From: Capitella teleta
Lineage: Eukaryota; Annelida; Polychaeta; Capitellidae
Reading direction: 5' to 3'
NCBI GenBank assembly: GCA_000328365.1
Contig: KB291798.1
Location: 1,298,697 to 1,362,696 of the forward strand
DNA: 64,000 bases
Shown here: positions 23,901 to 37,600 of the stretch, piece after piece
How positions within the stretch are numbered: position 1 is the first letter of the stretch
Layout of the letters: every line of letters begins with the position of its first letter
The notes under the pieces: model-generated
The model's input: only the letters and a program-made list of their open reading frames with translations
Database searches by the model: none
What the model was told of the DNA's origin: nothing
Made by a program: the position numbers and the translations under genes

Positions 23901-26361
23901 ATGTTGTTTATTGCAGAGGATTCAAGTGTGAGTGAGAATAATACAACGGTTGTTGTAACGAAGAGATCAGGTATTTTGTCTTCGGTGTCGATTGGTTATG
24001 TGTTTCATTATTATTATTATCTCAACTTTATTAATTATTAGTGAAGAATATTGAACTCAGCTCTTCCGGGATATCAGAAGAGGCAGCTCGGGCCGCTCTG
24101 GCAGCAGGTGAATGTTCGTTACTGTGGTACACAATTTGATGATTGTGAATTTTGTAACTGAAGTATATAGAAGCTAGGACGCATTTTCTTCACAAAGACA
24201 AATTTCATCTTCTGAGCACAACCTATCTTGGATATACCGATACAAGAATATGTTTCATTCTCAATGAACCTGTTTATCCAAAAGTGACCCCCTTTTCTCA
24301 TGGTGGCTTTGGATTTCTAGACTTGTGATTACTGATTACGTTCAGATTCCTGGGACTCTTACCCAAAAGGTGCAATAGATAGATCTTTTTTTCTTTTAAC
24401 AACACCAGGATTTTGCTTGGAAAAGGGCAATGAAGAAGTAATGACCATTTTAGACAGACACTAACAAATTTACGCTGCTGCAAATTCCGGACCCCTTTCT
24501 ATCTTAGTCTGAAACATTCCGGGTGTACCTATAATCGACACTAAAAGTATCACTCCTTGCTGCCTCAGCTTCTGATCGAGTATCATGATAATTTACATCA
24601 TTTTTCAGCTGGTGTTACGGGCTTGGTTACGAAGAGCCAATATGACCGACAAGACAAAGCATCTTCGGCCGATGAGATTGACAGTCAATTAGTTCCGCAA
24701 GGTCAATGGGCAGCATGTTGCGATCCACAAACCGTTAATAAAATATTTACAGAGGCGACCAACACATTGGGAGGGATGCCCCCAGACTTACTTCCACCAC
24801 CACCTCCACCCCCGAAGATACAGCCAGTCCTCACCTGGAAGGGCTGGCAGTTCATCTGGGCTGCTAAGAAGCAAAAGGTTCTCTCAACCCTGGAGGACGC
24901 TTACCCCAATGTCATCAACACCAAGGAGCTAATTAAGTAAAACTCTCACCACTGGGATGAGACAATCTTAGTCGCGTTCTCTCAATTCGCAGGCTCACAA
25001 ATCTGAAGCAGGGAGATGCAGTGTACGTCATGACCGACTTAAGTTCAAGAGGCTTGATTAAGGAAGTTGAGAAAGGTTGGTGGACGAGGGAACAGCCAAA
25101 GAAACGCAGACCTCAGATTAGGAGCTCCACTCGTAAAAGTCAGATGCCTACTCTGGAAGACAGCATCAAAAGCCACGGTGAGTTTTGAGTGGTACTGTAA
25201 CCGGTGTCTTTAACTTGGATATATACGTTGAACAGAGTTCAAAGTGGTCGCACATATCCCACGTCTCGCTCCTGCTAAGCAACCTACCGTCGCCATCATC
25301 ACCTTACTTTATTCCGAGAAATTGGCTGTGGACGCCATGATGGAATCAAAAACCACTTTCATCCGGTACAAGACGGAAGGTAAGTTGGGTGATAGGTTGT
25401 TATGCAATCAAATCATTTCATCACATACTTAGGTGAGGGACAGGTGTATACAGTGGGAATGATAGGTAAGCAGCGTGTCGTATGCACGAAACTTGCCCGT
25501 CTTGGCCATAAGGGTAATTCATGGGTGGCCGCTGGCAACGTGGTGACTCGTCTACTCGGTGGGTATTAACTATTAATAAACTCCAATTCAAATAAAATTA
25601 TTACTTTATGATTTGCAGGAACATTCAGTCGCATAGAGCACGTTATTTTGGTCGGCGTCGGTGGCGGGATTCTTCACTTGGATGACGATCTACGCAACGT
25701 CAGGAAAGGTGATGTTGCTGTTTCGAAACCGGAATTCCCGGGTGGGGCCGTCTACACGACGGTTACATCAGTCAAAAAAGCTGCCGACGGAGAACTGAAC
25801 TTCTCCACCAAATCCTGGAGTCCCGAATCTGACGAACTAGCAAAAATTATAGCATCTTTCCAAAGTTCTAGCAGGCGCAACTTCAACCTTTACGACGCCA
25901 TGTCTGGATACATGAAGGAGGCATTGAAGGAACTCGAGGGTGGAGAAGCTCGCTTTGACAGGCCACCAGCAGAGTTGGATCGTCCTTATCAGATCATCAG
26001 AGGAGAAGAAGTAGAGGTATCACACCCAAAGGTCATACGAGGGTCGCCAAGGCAACTGTACCCGGATCAACCAATAGTTCACTATGGTGGAATTGGAACA
26101 GGAAGCATACTCAACGAAGATTCAGCTTTACGCTCGGAGTTCGCCATATACAACGAAGTAAACGCGATCGATTCAGGGTTCGAAGCCATATTGGATAGTA
26201 TTGACGGGAATTGTAAGGAAAGCTTCTGTGTGATTCGCGGCATTAGCGATTACACCGACGGACAACGAAGGCAGGAATGGCAGCCATACGCAGCATTGGC
26301 GGCGGCCGCTTTGATGAAAGCCATCGTGATATCTCTGCCAGTTGAAGAGGACGATGACTAA
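20953..26361 (+). CDS. Winged-helix / nucleoside-phosphorylase-fold protein
   Basis: 826 residues in 15 exons, frame preserved: 20953-20995, 21761-21904, 22261-22355, 22759-22867, 22919-23158, 23547-23690, 23755-23865, 23917-23970, 24042-24107, 24609-24701, 24753-24936, 24993-25177, 25236-25379, 25433-25558, 25619-26361. The N-terminal 210 residues are unrecognised (LAPLRSGHSKVVKIERML); a Lys-rich stretch and Ser/Thr-rich linker follow. After PPPPPPP (about 380) a segment with LKQGDAVYVMTDLSSRGLI looks like a winged helix (Storkhead-like). Residues 490-822 match the PNP/UDP phosphorylase superfamily: GKQRVVCTKLARLGHKGNS, HVILVGVGGGI, HYGGIGTGS, FCVIRGISDYTDG, EWQPYAALAAAALMKA. The general-acid Asp position (ISD) is present; the ribose-binding M-E pair reads S-G. 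Homologous domains act on nucleosides or, in some immune effectors, on ATP; the substrate is unknown here. Exon 7 has an alternative acceptor at 23723 in another frame. Confidence 0.85.
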
Positions 26362-26430
26362 ACAGCAAATTACAGGCTTGCACCTATGACAATGAGCTCT
26401 ATATTGGTCCAAAGGAACCCAATTCTTTTG

Positions 26431-26436
26431 AATAAA
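26431..26436 (+). terminator. Polyadenylation signal of the winged-helix/PNP gene
   Basis: AATAAA about 70 bp after the stop codon at 26359-26361. Confidence 0.6.
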
Positions 26437-27091
26437 ATGAACTGAACAACAGAAATATTTAGAATATTTGGTATTGAGTTTATATTGGGGTTCATAATCC
26501 AATCTTGTAGTGTGGAGTGCGACGTGCATGTGTAATCATTTTTATCGGCATCCATGGTATTTAGCGAACACATTTTACCAATGTCCATCAATTATTGGCT
26601 CACTTTCGTGTATGGATTTTCTATTATGCAAATATTATTAACAGATTCACTAAGTTACCAGCTCAATTTCTTTGTCACAATCAAGGGGCGACAAACGCCA
26701 TGAAATGGCGTTGCTTTCTGAAGTGGCACAAGTGTCATGTAAACATGAAGCCATATCAAAGAGTCCGCTGGGGTCCACTCGAAATAACCCGTGGTCAGTT
26801 ACTGACCAAGTCTGTCTAGTGATGCACACACTGAAGGTACCTGGAGATGCCGGAGTGAGAAAATGCTCAGACAACACGGGAAATACAAGTGACGAATCGG
26901 GAACAAAGAAGGCGAATCGGAGGCGCAGTTTGCCTCTTCTGGTGGCCGCGTCACTGGTCTGCAAAGTGACCAAATGGAAGAGTACACTGACCTCATCATC
27001 CTAGGCTGACAAGAGCTCAACCAGAAGGCCTCTGATGGTCTCCAAGACTTCTGATGGCTCGCTCAGCAAGTACGACCACAAATACAGTGAG
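26437..27091. other. Intergenic DNA after the PNP gene
   Basis: Open frames on both strands at 26650-27020 overlap each other and show no family resemblance; a TAG at 27003 ends the plus-strand one. It may include an unrecognised 5' exon of the small exon set at 27092-27367. Confidence 0.4.
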
Positions 27092-27367
27092 CAACTAAAG
27101 AAAGTCGTGCATCCTCTGAAGTCGAGGGCTTGCAAATAAGAAAGCTGGCGTTGTTTGACGCCAGTGTGTACAGGGTGAACAAACAGGTGAGTTAACCATC
27201 TGTTGAAGTCATCCCCTTATCATCTTTCCCCAGATGAAAATTACCCCAGAGGTCAGACGCATTTTACAGAAAAGCGTCCTTGAGCGTAGTCCCGAGGAGA
27301 TTAACTACGTGAATGGTTGATATCTATGCTTTATTCCTTTATCTCAGACGTGTGTCTTTATGAATAA
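27092..27367 (+). CDS. Possible 3' exons of an unrecognised gene, or gene remnant
   Basis: Three exon-like pieces in one frame: 27092-27186 (ends ASVYRVNKQ before gtgagt), 27234-27315 (MKITPEVRRILQKSVLERSP and on) and 27348-27367 (DVCLYE then stop). The first intron is 47 bp with a pyrimidine-rich acceptor, the same size as a firm intron in the GLUT gene. The second would be only 32 bp but has a good tract before its AG. AATAAA overlaps the stop codon. The middle piece vaguely recalls the helix before cyclic-nucleotide-binding domains (xILxKxPxERTxEE), but no such domain follows. No 5' end was found, so this is either a fragment or the tail of a gene whose start I missed. Confidence 0.3.
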
Positions 27368-27784
27368 ATTTATTTATTTATTATTTAATTAATTGCCTTT
27401 TATATGACGTCATGAGGTCTTAAATGTCGCTTTCTTCATCATGACACATTCTGCATCGTTGCTGACCAAACAAAAACCAGGCTGGTCCTCAAACTGAAAA
27501 CTCGCCAAACCCCATTGAGATAACAACTACTTTAAATATTAAATAAAAACGAAACCCTGACACTAACAACAAATTTATTTGTTATACAAAGAAAAAAACA
27601 AAAAAAAACAAAAACAAAAACGAAAAAAAAAAAAAAAACAAATAAAAATTGTATCACATTCTTCAGCTGTTTGGCACAACGCAAAAGTTCGAGTAACATA
27701 AGCTGCAGCTACAGCACGCAAAGATAAGGGTGAAATTGGAAATGCAGGATCGAGGGTAGAGAAATGGGAAGGGGAAACTACATT
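27368..27784. other. Intergenic gap between convergent genes
   Basis: AT-rich, with an A-rich low-complexity run (27588-27650) and the minus-strand polyadenylation signal of the large coiled-coil gene. Nothing else seen. Confidence 0.6.
27574..27579 (-). terminator. Polyadenylation signal of the large coiled-coil gene
   Basis: TTTATT on the plus strand (AATAAA on the minus), about 206 bp beyond the proposed stop at 27785-27787, which supports that terminal exon. Confidence 0.5.
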
Positions 27785-30700
27785 TCACTGCACTGCAGCA
27801 ACAGAACTGAGTCCGCTGGTTGCCCTTTCGTCAAACGGAGTGGCCGTCTGGTTGAAGGAAGAACCGGGTGGACTGCTCGGAGGCAAAGGCACCTCTAAAA
27901 CATAAGGCTACGGGTCAAACTAAAGGTGAAATGCAAAAATGGTGTCTATGTTAGGTAAAAATATCACAATCAATAAACTACTCGAGCGATGGATCGTATT
28001 ATGGTATGTTTGTATTGAAGTAAAGATCAGATACACACATAGAAGTGTTATGCGACAGACGGAGAAGAGTGCATCACACGAACTGGAGATTGCAAATCAA
28101 GAAAAAGATCTGCAAAAAAAGATAGTTAGCAAAAACACGACTGATCACAATAATGGTAATCCCACAAAAATCCAAATACAAATCACACGTGGTTGTAATC
28201 AACAATAGATCAGTTCGACGGCACAGCACGTGGTTCCGGTCTACTAACCCAGGCTCCCACGTGACGATGCTGAACCAATGGGAGGCAGCGGTGGAGTGCA
28301 TGGGATCGACCGACCAGACGCTCCATCCCGGGATGATTTTCCAGACCCAGAACTGTTCGGCCTTAGACCAGCTTCGTGAATGGCTGGGTCAACATCGGAG
28401 CCTAAGGGAGACAGCTTGACGGAATAATTCCACTAAAAACGACTTTAATGTACTTGATTTGGGCCGCTTGCTGTCAAGTTTGTTTCGTTGGTTGGGAGGA
28501 GGACCAAACGGACGGTTGACCGTCATGTAAGAGCGCACATTGGCGTTGGCAGCATTGACCAGACGGTCAGAGCTGTTATGTGCTGGGGGTACTCGCATGC
28601 TGATCTGATTGTGACCAATAAGCATTCGGTTGACATCCAGCTCCAGCATGCGGGGCATGTTCAAATGCGAGAGACCAGTGAGGTGGTTTTCATCGGTCAC
28701 TTCGGAGGCGCTTTGCTGTAGAATACAATCATTCAGCATCAGATATATTTAGTCTCAAAGGTTCTTACATTCCATACGGGGTGCGGATAATTCCCGAGAG
28801 GAACGGACGAAGGATGTCCACCCTGGGATATGTTCGCCTCTCCTGTTCTTGGGGTCCCGTAATTGGTCTGCAATATCATTAAAAGGTCTCGAGTGACTTT
28901 GCAGTGTATAATATCACCTGTTTCGCAGGTGTTGACTGAGGCGCATAGTTAGCTGATGAATGAATGGCTGAAGTATCTTTTTTGTTTTTAGAATATTTGG
29001 CCATTTTGCTGAGTCTATCAGGCGTTGATCTAGGATTGAGTAAAACCGAAGTCAACACTAAATTGCAAGTAGTTTGTGAAGTACTCACGGTTTGAAGGAA
29101 TACATTGGTTTGATAAGGAATATTCCAGACTCCTGCTCGATGTTATCCATGGAGTCCATCAGCATATGAGCCAACTGCATGCGACGATCTCCCATAGCGT
29201 CCATGTGCTCTGCCCAACGTTGTGCTCGCTGAAATGTACGCCATGAAGTTTCGTGTGAAATGGACACATATATACATTACGTCTTTCTGCAGATCCTCCA
29301 TCTTCTCCAGGGTGTTAAACACGTTTTCATCCAAATTCTTCTTCTTCCTTACATTTTCTACCCGCGCATAAAACAACACAAATAATCGATGTCGATCTCG
29401 AAAACTGATGACTTACGCTCAACCTGCTTCATCTGACAGTGATGGACGTATTTATGGACGAGGTGGGCAAGGCGTTTGGCTGGGAGATTCACGTACTCAT
29501 CCATCTGATGCAAGGTGCTCTACAAACGAAATGAACCCTGCCATAAACTGAACGAAATGAACATACTCTGTACGCGCTTGGGTCCAGTTTCTGTTCGATA
29601 ACTGCTCGTTTCATTGTTTTAGCATTTCTCTCCGAGTCGAGTCGCGAAAACATGATGGGCGGAGACTGAAAGAGATGGTCATTGAGACGAGGGTCAAGAG
29701 AAGGAAGTACTGACCCCTGGGGGCTTTGACAGGTCAGCCGCCTGCGTCGTAATGGACGCCAGTTCTCTCTGCAAACTGTTAATTGTATCTTGCATTTCCA
29801 ACATAAGGACAGTGTTGTGACTGGAATCAACCAAAGCGGGATAATATGAAGCACGTGTATTATAACGGATACACACCTCAATTGATCATCATACTTCTTT
29901 TTGTCTTCTTCGTACTGTGACTGTCTGTGTGTCAGAAAATAGATTGTGCATTAATTCGTAACTATGGCAACTAGGAGAGTACTCACAACACTTCATATTG
30001 CCTGCGCAATTCTTGCGATCGGCTGCTGTGCGTCGTCGACACGCTCTTGGTGCTGGCTCTGCTAGGGTCTGTCATCGCAGAGAGGTCACGACCTTCCATG
30101 TCAGGACTCGCCCTCTCGTGCGACAACGAGGATACGGGGTACTCCTGCGAGATATGGCATCATACGAGAAAGATGTATTGTCTTCTGATTGGCTGGTTGC
30201 AGCTTAGTACATTTAAAAGTCTGAGTGGGTTTTTTTTATTACGTGAGTACGCCATGTATACTTGTATATTATGTTAATTTTTTATCTATATGTCACCTGC
30301 AGTTTCAAGAATTGTAAGTACAAAATGCAAAAGCGACATTTGAGTTAACAAATGCAACAACATGACAAAACATAGCTCGACAAATACAATGAGCCAAACG
30401 AACAACGACCATAAAGCAAGCACAACAGTAATGATATGGATACCATACGAGTGTTGGATGTGCGCTATATATAATTATGTAGTATCCATTTCATTGGATT
30501 GGGAAGACGAAAGGGGATTGCGACGAAAGTGTCATGCCAATATTATACTCACAATGGTGGACAGACTCAAGTGCGACTCGCATATCTTCAATTGAGCGTA
30601 GAAATGACATTGAAACCACGGTGCAGAGTGTCATTATATTGTGGCGATGCGGGCATGAAATGGATAATATGGCAGTACTTACGCGTTCGTTAGACAGCAT

Positions 30701-33700
30701 GTTGTTGATGATGTTGATACTCTCCTCGAGAACTGGAAAACAGGATTATTATAAAGAAAAACATTACATCTCGAAAGACTCACTGGCGTAACAACTAGTT
30801 GTCATTTCTTCGATTTGGGGCTGCACTTTGCAATCTTTGTCGAAACCGACCGGCTCAATCTCATGCAGAGACTGTGCCAATGACATCATGTCTGCATAAC
30901 CGGGATAATCAAATGAAAGCGAGAAACGATTAGCGCGTTTTTCCACCTTTATCCGTGAAAAGCTTTGCCAGTTGTTCTTTGAAGGTCAGAACGCCCTCGT
31001 AAGAGCGGAGGTATTCTTGCACTACAGGGTGTTCAGACATAGGGAGCTGACGCCTGTGAATATAGCCCTGATTTAGCACCAAATAAAAGAAAAACACATT
31101 AGAATTCAAAAAGCACACAAAACCAAAATATAAGTAGGCCTATTGTAAATGAAGAATACTAAAACATCGTTTAAAACACCAAGAACATTTAAAATCAGTA
31201 ACACACAGAAGCTGAGGATTAATGGGATAACACAACACAACAATGGGTAAGTCTTCTATATGTGATAGCAAATATCGATATAGATAAATGGAGATAAGCT
31301 TCTCATAATATTTCAGGTGTAGGACATGGCTCCTGAAATCCATTCATTCCGTAGTATATCGCGTCGTGTACGCAAAGCAGCAGATCACGAAGGAAAGAGA
31401 AGCAAAGGGTTAACCACACCTCCGACGTCGAATCCTTACGTGCCAATTACCCGCAGCCAGTGATTTATCCAATTGACAAGGAGTTGAGATTTAATTTCGG
31501 CTAACCAAAAAAACGATCAAATTATGAACAAATTAAAGAACCATCTTTTAATGAGAATGGGCCTCTTTTTATATTTTATGTACTTATGTACAAAGTATAT
31601 TATTGTTAATTCTTATGGCTGGTAAATGTTTATAATTCAATTTCATGCGAATAAGCGGATGGCTCCCGTGGTGGCATAACAATTAACTTTCTTACCATGG
31701 GAAAACACATATTATAGTATAATAGATGAAGCTATATAGCCTCTATATATAGCTATATGGATATCAAGGCGTCCGAAATTGAGAATGTAAACTTCTGATC
31801 ATCACAAAATATTTTGTTGTTAGTGCCTTCATCCGAAGTTATTGATTGCTAAAATTAATTTCCGTAGATAATAGAGTATCAAATGCGACATTAATCCTTT
31901 TAGCGATCGATAACTTCTGCTCGAAGAAGGAAATATTTGTAAGCATATAAAATTCACGTTTGTAAAAGCTTCCTTGAAAATGGCGTAATATACAAGGGGA
32001 AATATTAGGGAATACCAGGGAAGAGAACAACACCGATGGAAGGGAAAGAAATCAAGAAGATGTTACCATTCAGATATGTTGTCATCGCTGAAAGAATACA
32101 AAAGTATACAACATGCAGTGAGCAAACAGAAATAACAGAATATAGCATTTTGCTTTGACGGAACAATATTCATAATTAAAAATAAGAATTATGTATATTT
32201 GTCGAATTGGTGTAATGAGCTATGTAAAGAATAATAACTTATTTATGTACACTAATTATTATTCGTAATTTACGTATCTGATATCGTTGCATCATAAAAA
32301 AAACTAAAGAAAAGAAAAGAAAAAACAACAAAAAACAACATGGGAAATAAGCAGCTAGGCAGGTTAAATGCCAGGATTGAGCAGAGGTGTTTTAATCGCA
32401 CTGGTGCAGAGGGATACTTAAATTAAATATGGCTCATATAGGGATATGGAATTCTGTCAGTTATGTGCTTATTGTGCAACGGGGAAGATGCGTGATGATG
32501 CAAATATTCATTAAACATTAACATACACTGTGTAATTGTACATATAGTTCCATCCATTGGGCTCTATTGAGTATAATTATAGGATAGCTTAAGGGTATAC
32601 GATGTGCTGCATGCCCAGGTATACCAAATGATACATACATATCGCATTGAAGAACCTACCCTAGACTCAATTGATCTATCAGTTTGCGAATCCATTTGAT
32701 TCTTGGAAAAAAAACAGACAACATCAAGGACAAAGTAGACAAGACAACATTTAGTACATTTGCACAACAGGCAGGCATACCCATCCTCATCCATAAAAAC
32801 AGCCCCACAAAGCGTTTCATTATAAACAGTTATTTCAGGTAGAGTTGAGCTCCGTGAGTAATGACTAAACATACGTGTATATACATTAAATAGAGTGAGT
32901 ACTTTGAGTAGATTTGCATCATATTATTACTAACTTGGTTATCAGAGAGTCTCCAGTTCGCTCCTTCGTGATGGTCATTGGTGAGGTTGCCATGTCATGC
33001 AATGACTTGTTTTCTCTGGCCTCTCTTTCAGCTGTCAAGCAAATCGACATTGACACTTAATTGACACTTAATTGACACTTAATTGACACTTAATTGACGG
33101 GGAAAGGTCACTAACCTTTAGATTCGTCAGCAGGGAATGGCATGTCTCCGTTTTCGTCCAATTCTGCTTCTGATAAAACTGATTTCCGGGATCTGACGGA
33201 TGCCAGAGCAGGAGATTGTGTTCTTCTGTCCTCCTGACTCGCTTTCAGTGATGCTAGTCCTTTGCGGTGTTGTTCGCGCATCGACGCTCGACTCTGAGCA
33301 GCTGACCGAATGACCTCTTCGGGTGAACTCCCGGCCAGGACTGGAGTCTGTGACCATGCAACGAAGGATGTTTATACACGTACGATACTTTGTTGATAAG
33401 GTGATATATGTACACGTTATGTATATGTACATGTATACGCATGATGTATGCAAATGTTAATAAAATTACGCTAAATGTACAATTTGATTACTTAATGAAA
33501 GTTAGCGGAAGCAACGTACAGTATATTTATTAAACTATTTATGTATTATATACACAGTTTTTACAGACTAGAAAAGGATAATTACACCTGCATGCATGCA
33601 GCAAAGAAACAAATATAAACTGAAGGATAAAATACATAAATGTAAACACTTGACTATAAATAAAATATATGGAAGAACAATCTTAGAAGAGAGAGACGGA

Positions 33701-34660
33701 AACTGCGGCTGACAGAACTCTCCTTGATTACTAAAAAAATTATTCAATAGAAAGTGTAATCACTCATAAAATGTAAGTGCAATTCTCGACTGCTGTCTAC
33801 TCCACCTACAGCTAAGCAACTAACACACTCTTTTTCAACCTTAGAGCCATCGGAATCATCAGTTAGGCGATCGATCGAGTACTGCCGACCAAAGTGACGC
33901 CATTGAGCAACGCGCTGTACTTGGGCAGCGCATATCTCCCTGGAGGGAGTACGTGAGATGGCTGACAACCTCAGATCCCTGAGGTCAGACGGGGTCATAT
34001 GCGTCGCCATTGCCAGGGTGCTGTCGGACACGCTCTGCTGTTTGGGGTGAACATCAAGGAAGAAGGCACACGGACACACACACAAACAACGGGGACAGGT
34101 GCACGGGTGCTCTACCTTCGACACCGCAGACGAGGATCGGGGTTGGTAGTCACGTGGGGTGGTGCCTCGGGGTGCGACTGACAACCCGGTAGTGCGTAGG
34201 TCATCGGTGAAGCTAGATCGTTTGTCGTGGGGGGATGATGACGTTCTGAGGGAGATGTTGTGCATACTGGCAGAGAGACCACTCTCCGTTGGTGCGCTAT
34301 AGCCGAGGGAGAGTTGGGAGGCTGATCTGGGAGGAGGCTGAAAGCGAGCGGCACGTTAAGGGCTATTGTGCATGGGAAGATCTATGGATTCTATTGATAG
34401 GCTACACAATGTTCGAGTGAATAACATAAAGTAACAAAATCAAGAAGCTTCAATGGGGCACCTGAAATGACCGGGTGGATGCCGCTGATAGAGCAGGACG
34501 CCACAATTCCATTGCTGACTTGCTCGGTCTCAGATCCTCTCCAGATTTCTTGTTCTCTACTCCGGCATTTTCGACAAATGTTATATCATGGGTAATCTCT
34601 GGCAATTCGTATGACTCTTCTTCTTCGTCGTCGTCTTCATCACCATCCTCTACCTCATCG

Positions 34661-34693
<33 letters not shown>

Positions 34694-37600
34694 CCATCCA
34701 GGCGGAAAGTGCGAAGTTCCTTTAAAGTCACATCAGGAGCACTTTCAAGAAGAGTTGGAAGTTTTTGAAATGGATTGAAGTCAGCCAGGTTCACTCGATT
34801 AATGCTGGCAAAAGCATCAAAGAGAGACGCTGGTTCCAAACCCATGCGCATGCTGGTGCCAGCGATGGCGTTCGCTAAGATGAAGATGCTCAGAGTGCGA
34901 CCGTCAAAATCCTCCAAAAGCGCCGCGTCCAGCGCGTCATTTTTGTTAAACGGCGCTTTTGTTTTCAGGATGCCACCGGATGGCTCGCGCGAAGCCTCCG
35001 CGGAAGGGGTAAGGGCTAGGACGTCTTCGGTGTAGGTGACCACCTCTGGTTCAATTTCGACCCTCTTGACCGCTGAGGCAGGGGCGCTGTTTCTCTTGAC
35101 CAGTGTCATGAGGGCTTGGCGGATGTTCTGCAGCGATGTCCGCTGTGCATCTGTGAGCGAGTGCTCTGATTGAAGCATGGATCTAACTGAGTGAAGAACG
35201 CGTTGTTGCTCGTCACTCAGGCCCATCTCAAGGTCATAGAGGACGCGTAGACGCTCGTCCTCGAAGACAACGCTTCGACGACCTCGACTGCTCTGCCGTG
35301 ACACTAAGGTGCCCCGCTTGAAGGCAACAGAAGAAAAATCAAAAGCAGCCAAATGCTGGAATATGCCAACGATATTGGTCCTTTCTGTGTGCACTGTTAT
35401 ATCTACAGTGAATATGTACAAGTCATGCAATTTACACTGTGAGTACATGAAGCAAGCTGATTGTGCATACATCTACAATGATTGTAATTTGGAAACTTGA
35501 AATACAAGTGTCATAATAATTTACTTATTTTGTATGATAAAATTAGGTTCTCATTTATAACATATAATATAATGCAAAATGTTCGTACCTCTTCGGTGAA
35601 GGCGACTGACTTTGGCGTGGCCCTCACTGCGCTCTCGGCCTGAAATCATCCACAACTTTTAACACTATGAACTGGACAATTATTAAATTGTATAATAATA
35701 TATTAAAATATGTTGTAGATACTATATATGACAGAGAATCATGGTGAGAACACACGAAAGCAGTGCAATGGGATTTCACTTTGTACATCAAACCTTGCTG
35801 CTTGTTACACTGTGCGCCGAACCGGACCGTCCTCCAAAAGACACCGCTGACACTCCACGACTCATCATAATGGGCGATGCCTGAGCGACACTGGGTGCCT
35901 GGGTGGCAGCATTTACGTGACCTGGATCATCGTCGATCTCGTCCTCTTCAAGCAGGGATTCTTTCGGCGTCAAGCCACGGCTCTGCGGTTTCAACTCGGA
36001 GTGCGAGCGAGATGGGGCCGAGAGAGAGCGCTGACCGTCGGCTTCCGACTGCGACCGAGAGATGCTATCACGGGAATGGCTTCGTCGCTTACTCAGTTCC
36101 ACACTCTACGGGAAGTTTGGGGAATGGGTAATGAGAGGTATGCAAGGTATATGGTACATTGATTGAAGGGTTTTGTTACGGGTTGTTTAGCCGCATGCAG
36201 GGAGAGAGGTTATTATCCATGCAATGGTGATTACATTACTTGTTCAAACAGTTAACATTGTGAATTGTACAAGGGTAAGCATCATCCAGCACCGAGCAAG
36301 GCTTGCATGGATTCAAACCTTTGCATCATCAGTTTGTGCTAATAGGTCCTGACTCATATCAGCCGCTGGGGAGCGGGAAGGAGTGGAGAGCTGGAGTGGT
36401 TCTGGCTTCGCTCGTAGGATGTCCTCGAGACCCACTTCTCCGAGCGACTTGCGCCGCTCGATCTCTTCTTCCTCCTGTGGCATTAACATTCAATTTCGTG
36501 TCGACGCTCTGTGTTTGAAACTGACCAACTGCTCCTGCTCATTGATGAACTCTTCCAGTTGGTTGATAGCAGCATTTGCTTCTTCCTCCGCCTGGCCCTG
36601 CATCGACTGCGCTTGATCGATGTGCTTTATGAGCACGGCTCTTTCCTGTGCACAAAAGCGCATAATTGAACAAGATAAGGCATAGCCAGCCTTCTTTACC
36701 TTCTCCCACTTTGACTTGTGCTCCATGAACTGTGCCTTGAGGGTTCCAACCTTGACTTGTGCTTTATTCACGACTACGTTAAGTTGTTGTTCAAGATCAT
36801 CCAAGCGACACACGCACTGGAATCAAGATTAATCATAGGAAGGAATGAGAGCATCTTGATGACGTACCAGTTTGCGGTACTGGATAAAACGACTGTAGAC
36901 GTGATTGGGAGGCACAGACGTCTGAAAGAACACAATTATACAGAAACATATGAGGATGAAATGTCGCACGAACCCATGCGTTGTCATCGGTCAAGTCAAA
37001 CTCGTCGTCGAAATCAATAACTTCATCCTCTGCCAGAGTCGCAAGACCATCACCGTGCTCGTCTTCGTGGGCTGGTGCATCTACGGAGGGAAATATAAAT
37101 TCAAGGAGTGTTTGAGTGGACAGGTTAATAGTCTACCCGATTTGAATAGGTTCTGCTTTGAAGACTGCCGACTACGCATTTGGTTGGATTTCTGACCAGC
37201 GGAGTCCTGGAAAACATCACTCGTGTCATTGGGATTTCACATAGGCACAACAGAATGTACAATTTATCAAAAAAATCGATAACATCAATTATGCATGCAT
37301 ACAAGAGTTCCAAAGATTCGGACAACATGAACAAAAATGACAGATTGACCGTTCTATAAACCACCGTTGAATCACAAATTATGTTATTATTCAATTTGAT
37401 TGAAATAACAAAATCGCAGATACTGAGATATAGAAACTTTAGACAAACAGCGCCAAACAAGAGAAGAAGCAATCTGAGTAAAAAAAAAAAACAAAGAAAA
37501 AAAAATTACCTCAACAGTACGACATCAAAACACGACGTGAAGTGACTCCGTAATGCTTACCTGTGTGATTTTGGGGCGTGGACGAAGTTTGATTCTGGCT

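Noticed and set aside
26672-27004. 110-codon plus-strand open frame after the PNP gene
   Set aside because: No domain, overlapping equally long minus-strand frames, and unusual residue composition.
32067-32087. 21-nt exon-like piece (DDNISE) with good splice signals in the large coiled-coil gene
   Set aside because: Its phase does not match the next well-supported exon, which begins in phase 0 near 31060; left out of the model.
34475-34768. Serine-run open frame on the plus strand
   Set aside because: Antisense of the Asp/Glu run in the large coiled-coil gene, whose exon has proper splice sites.
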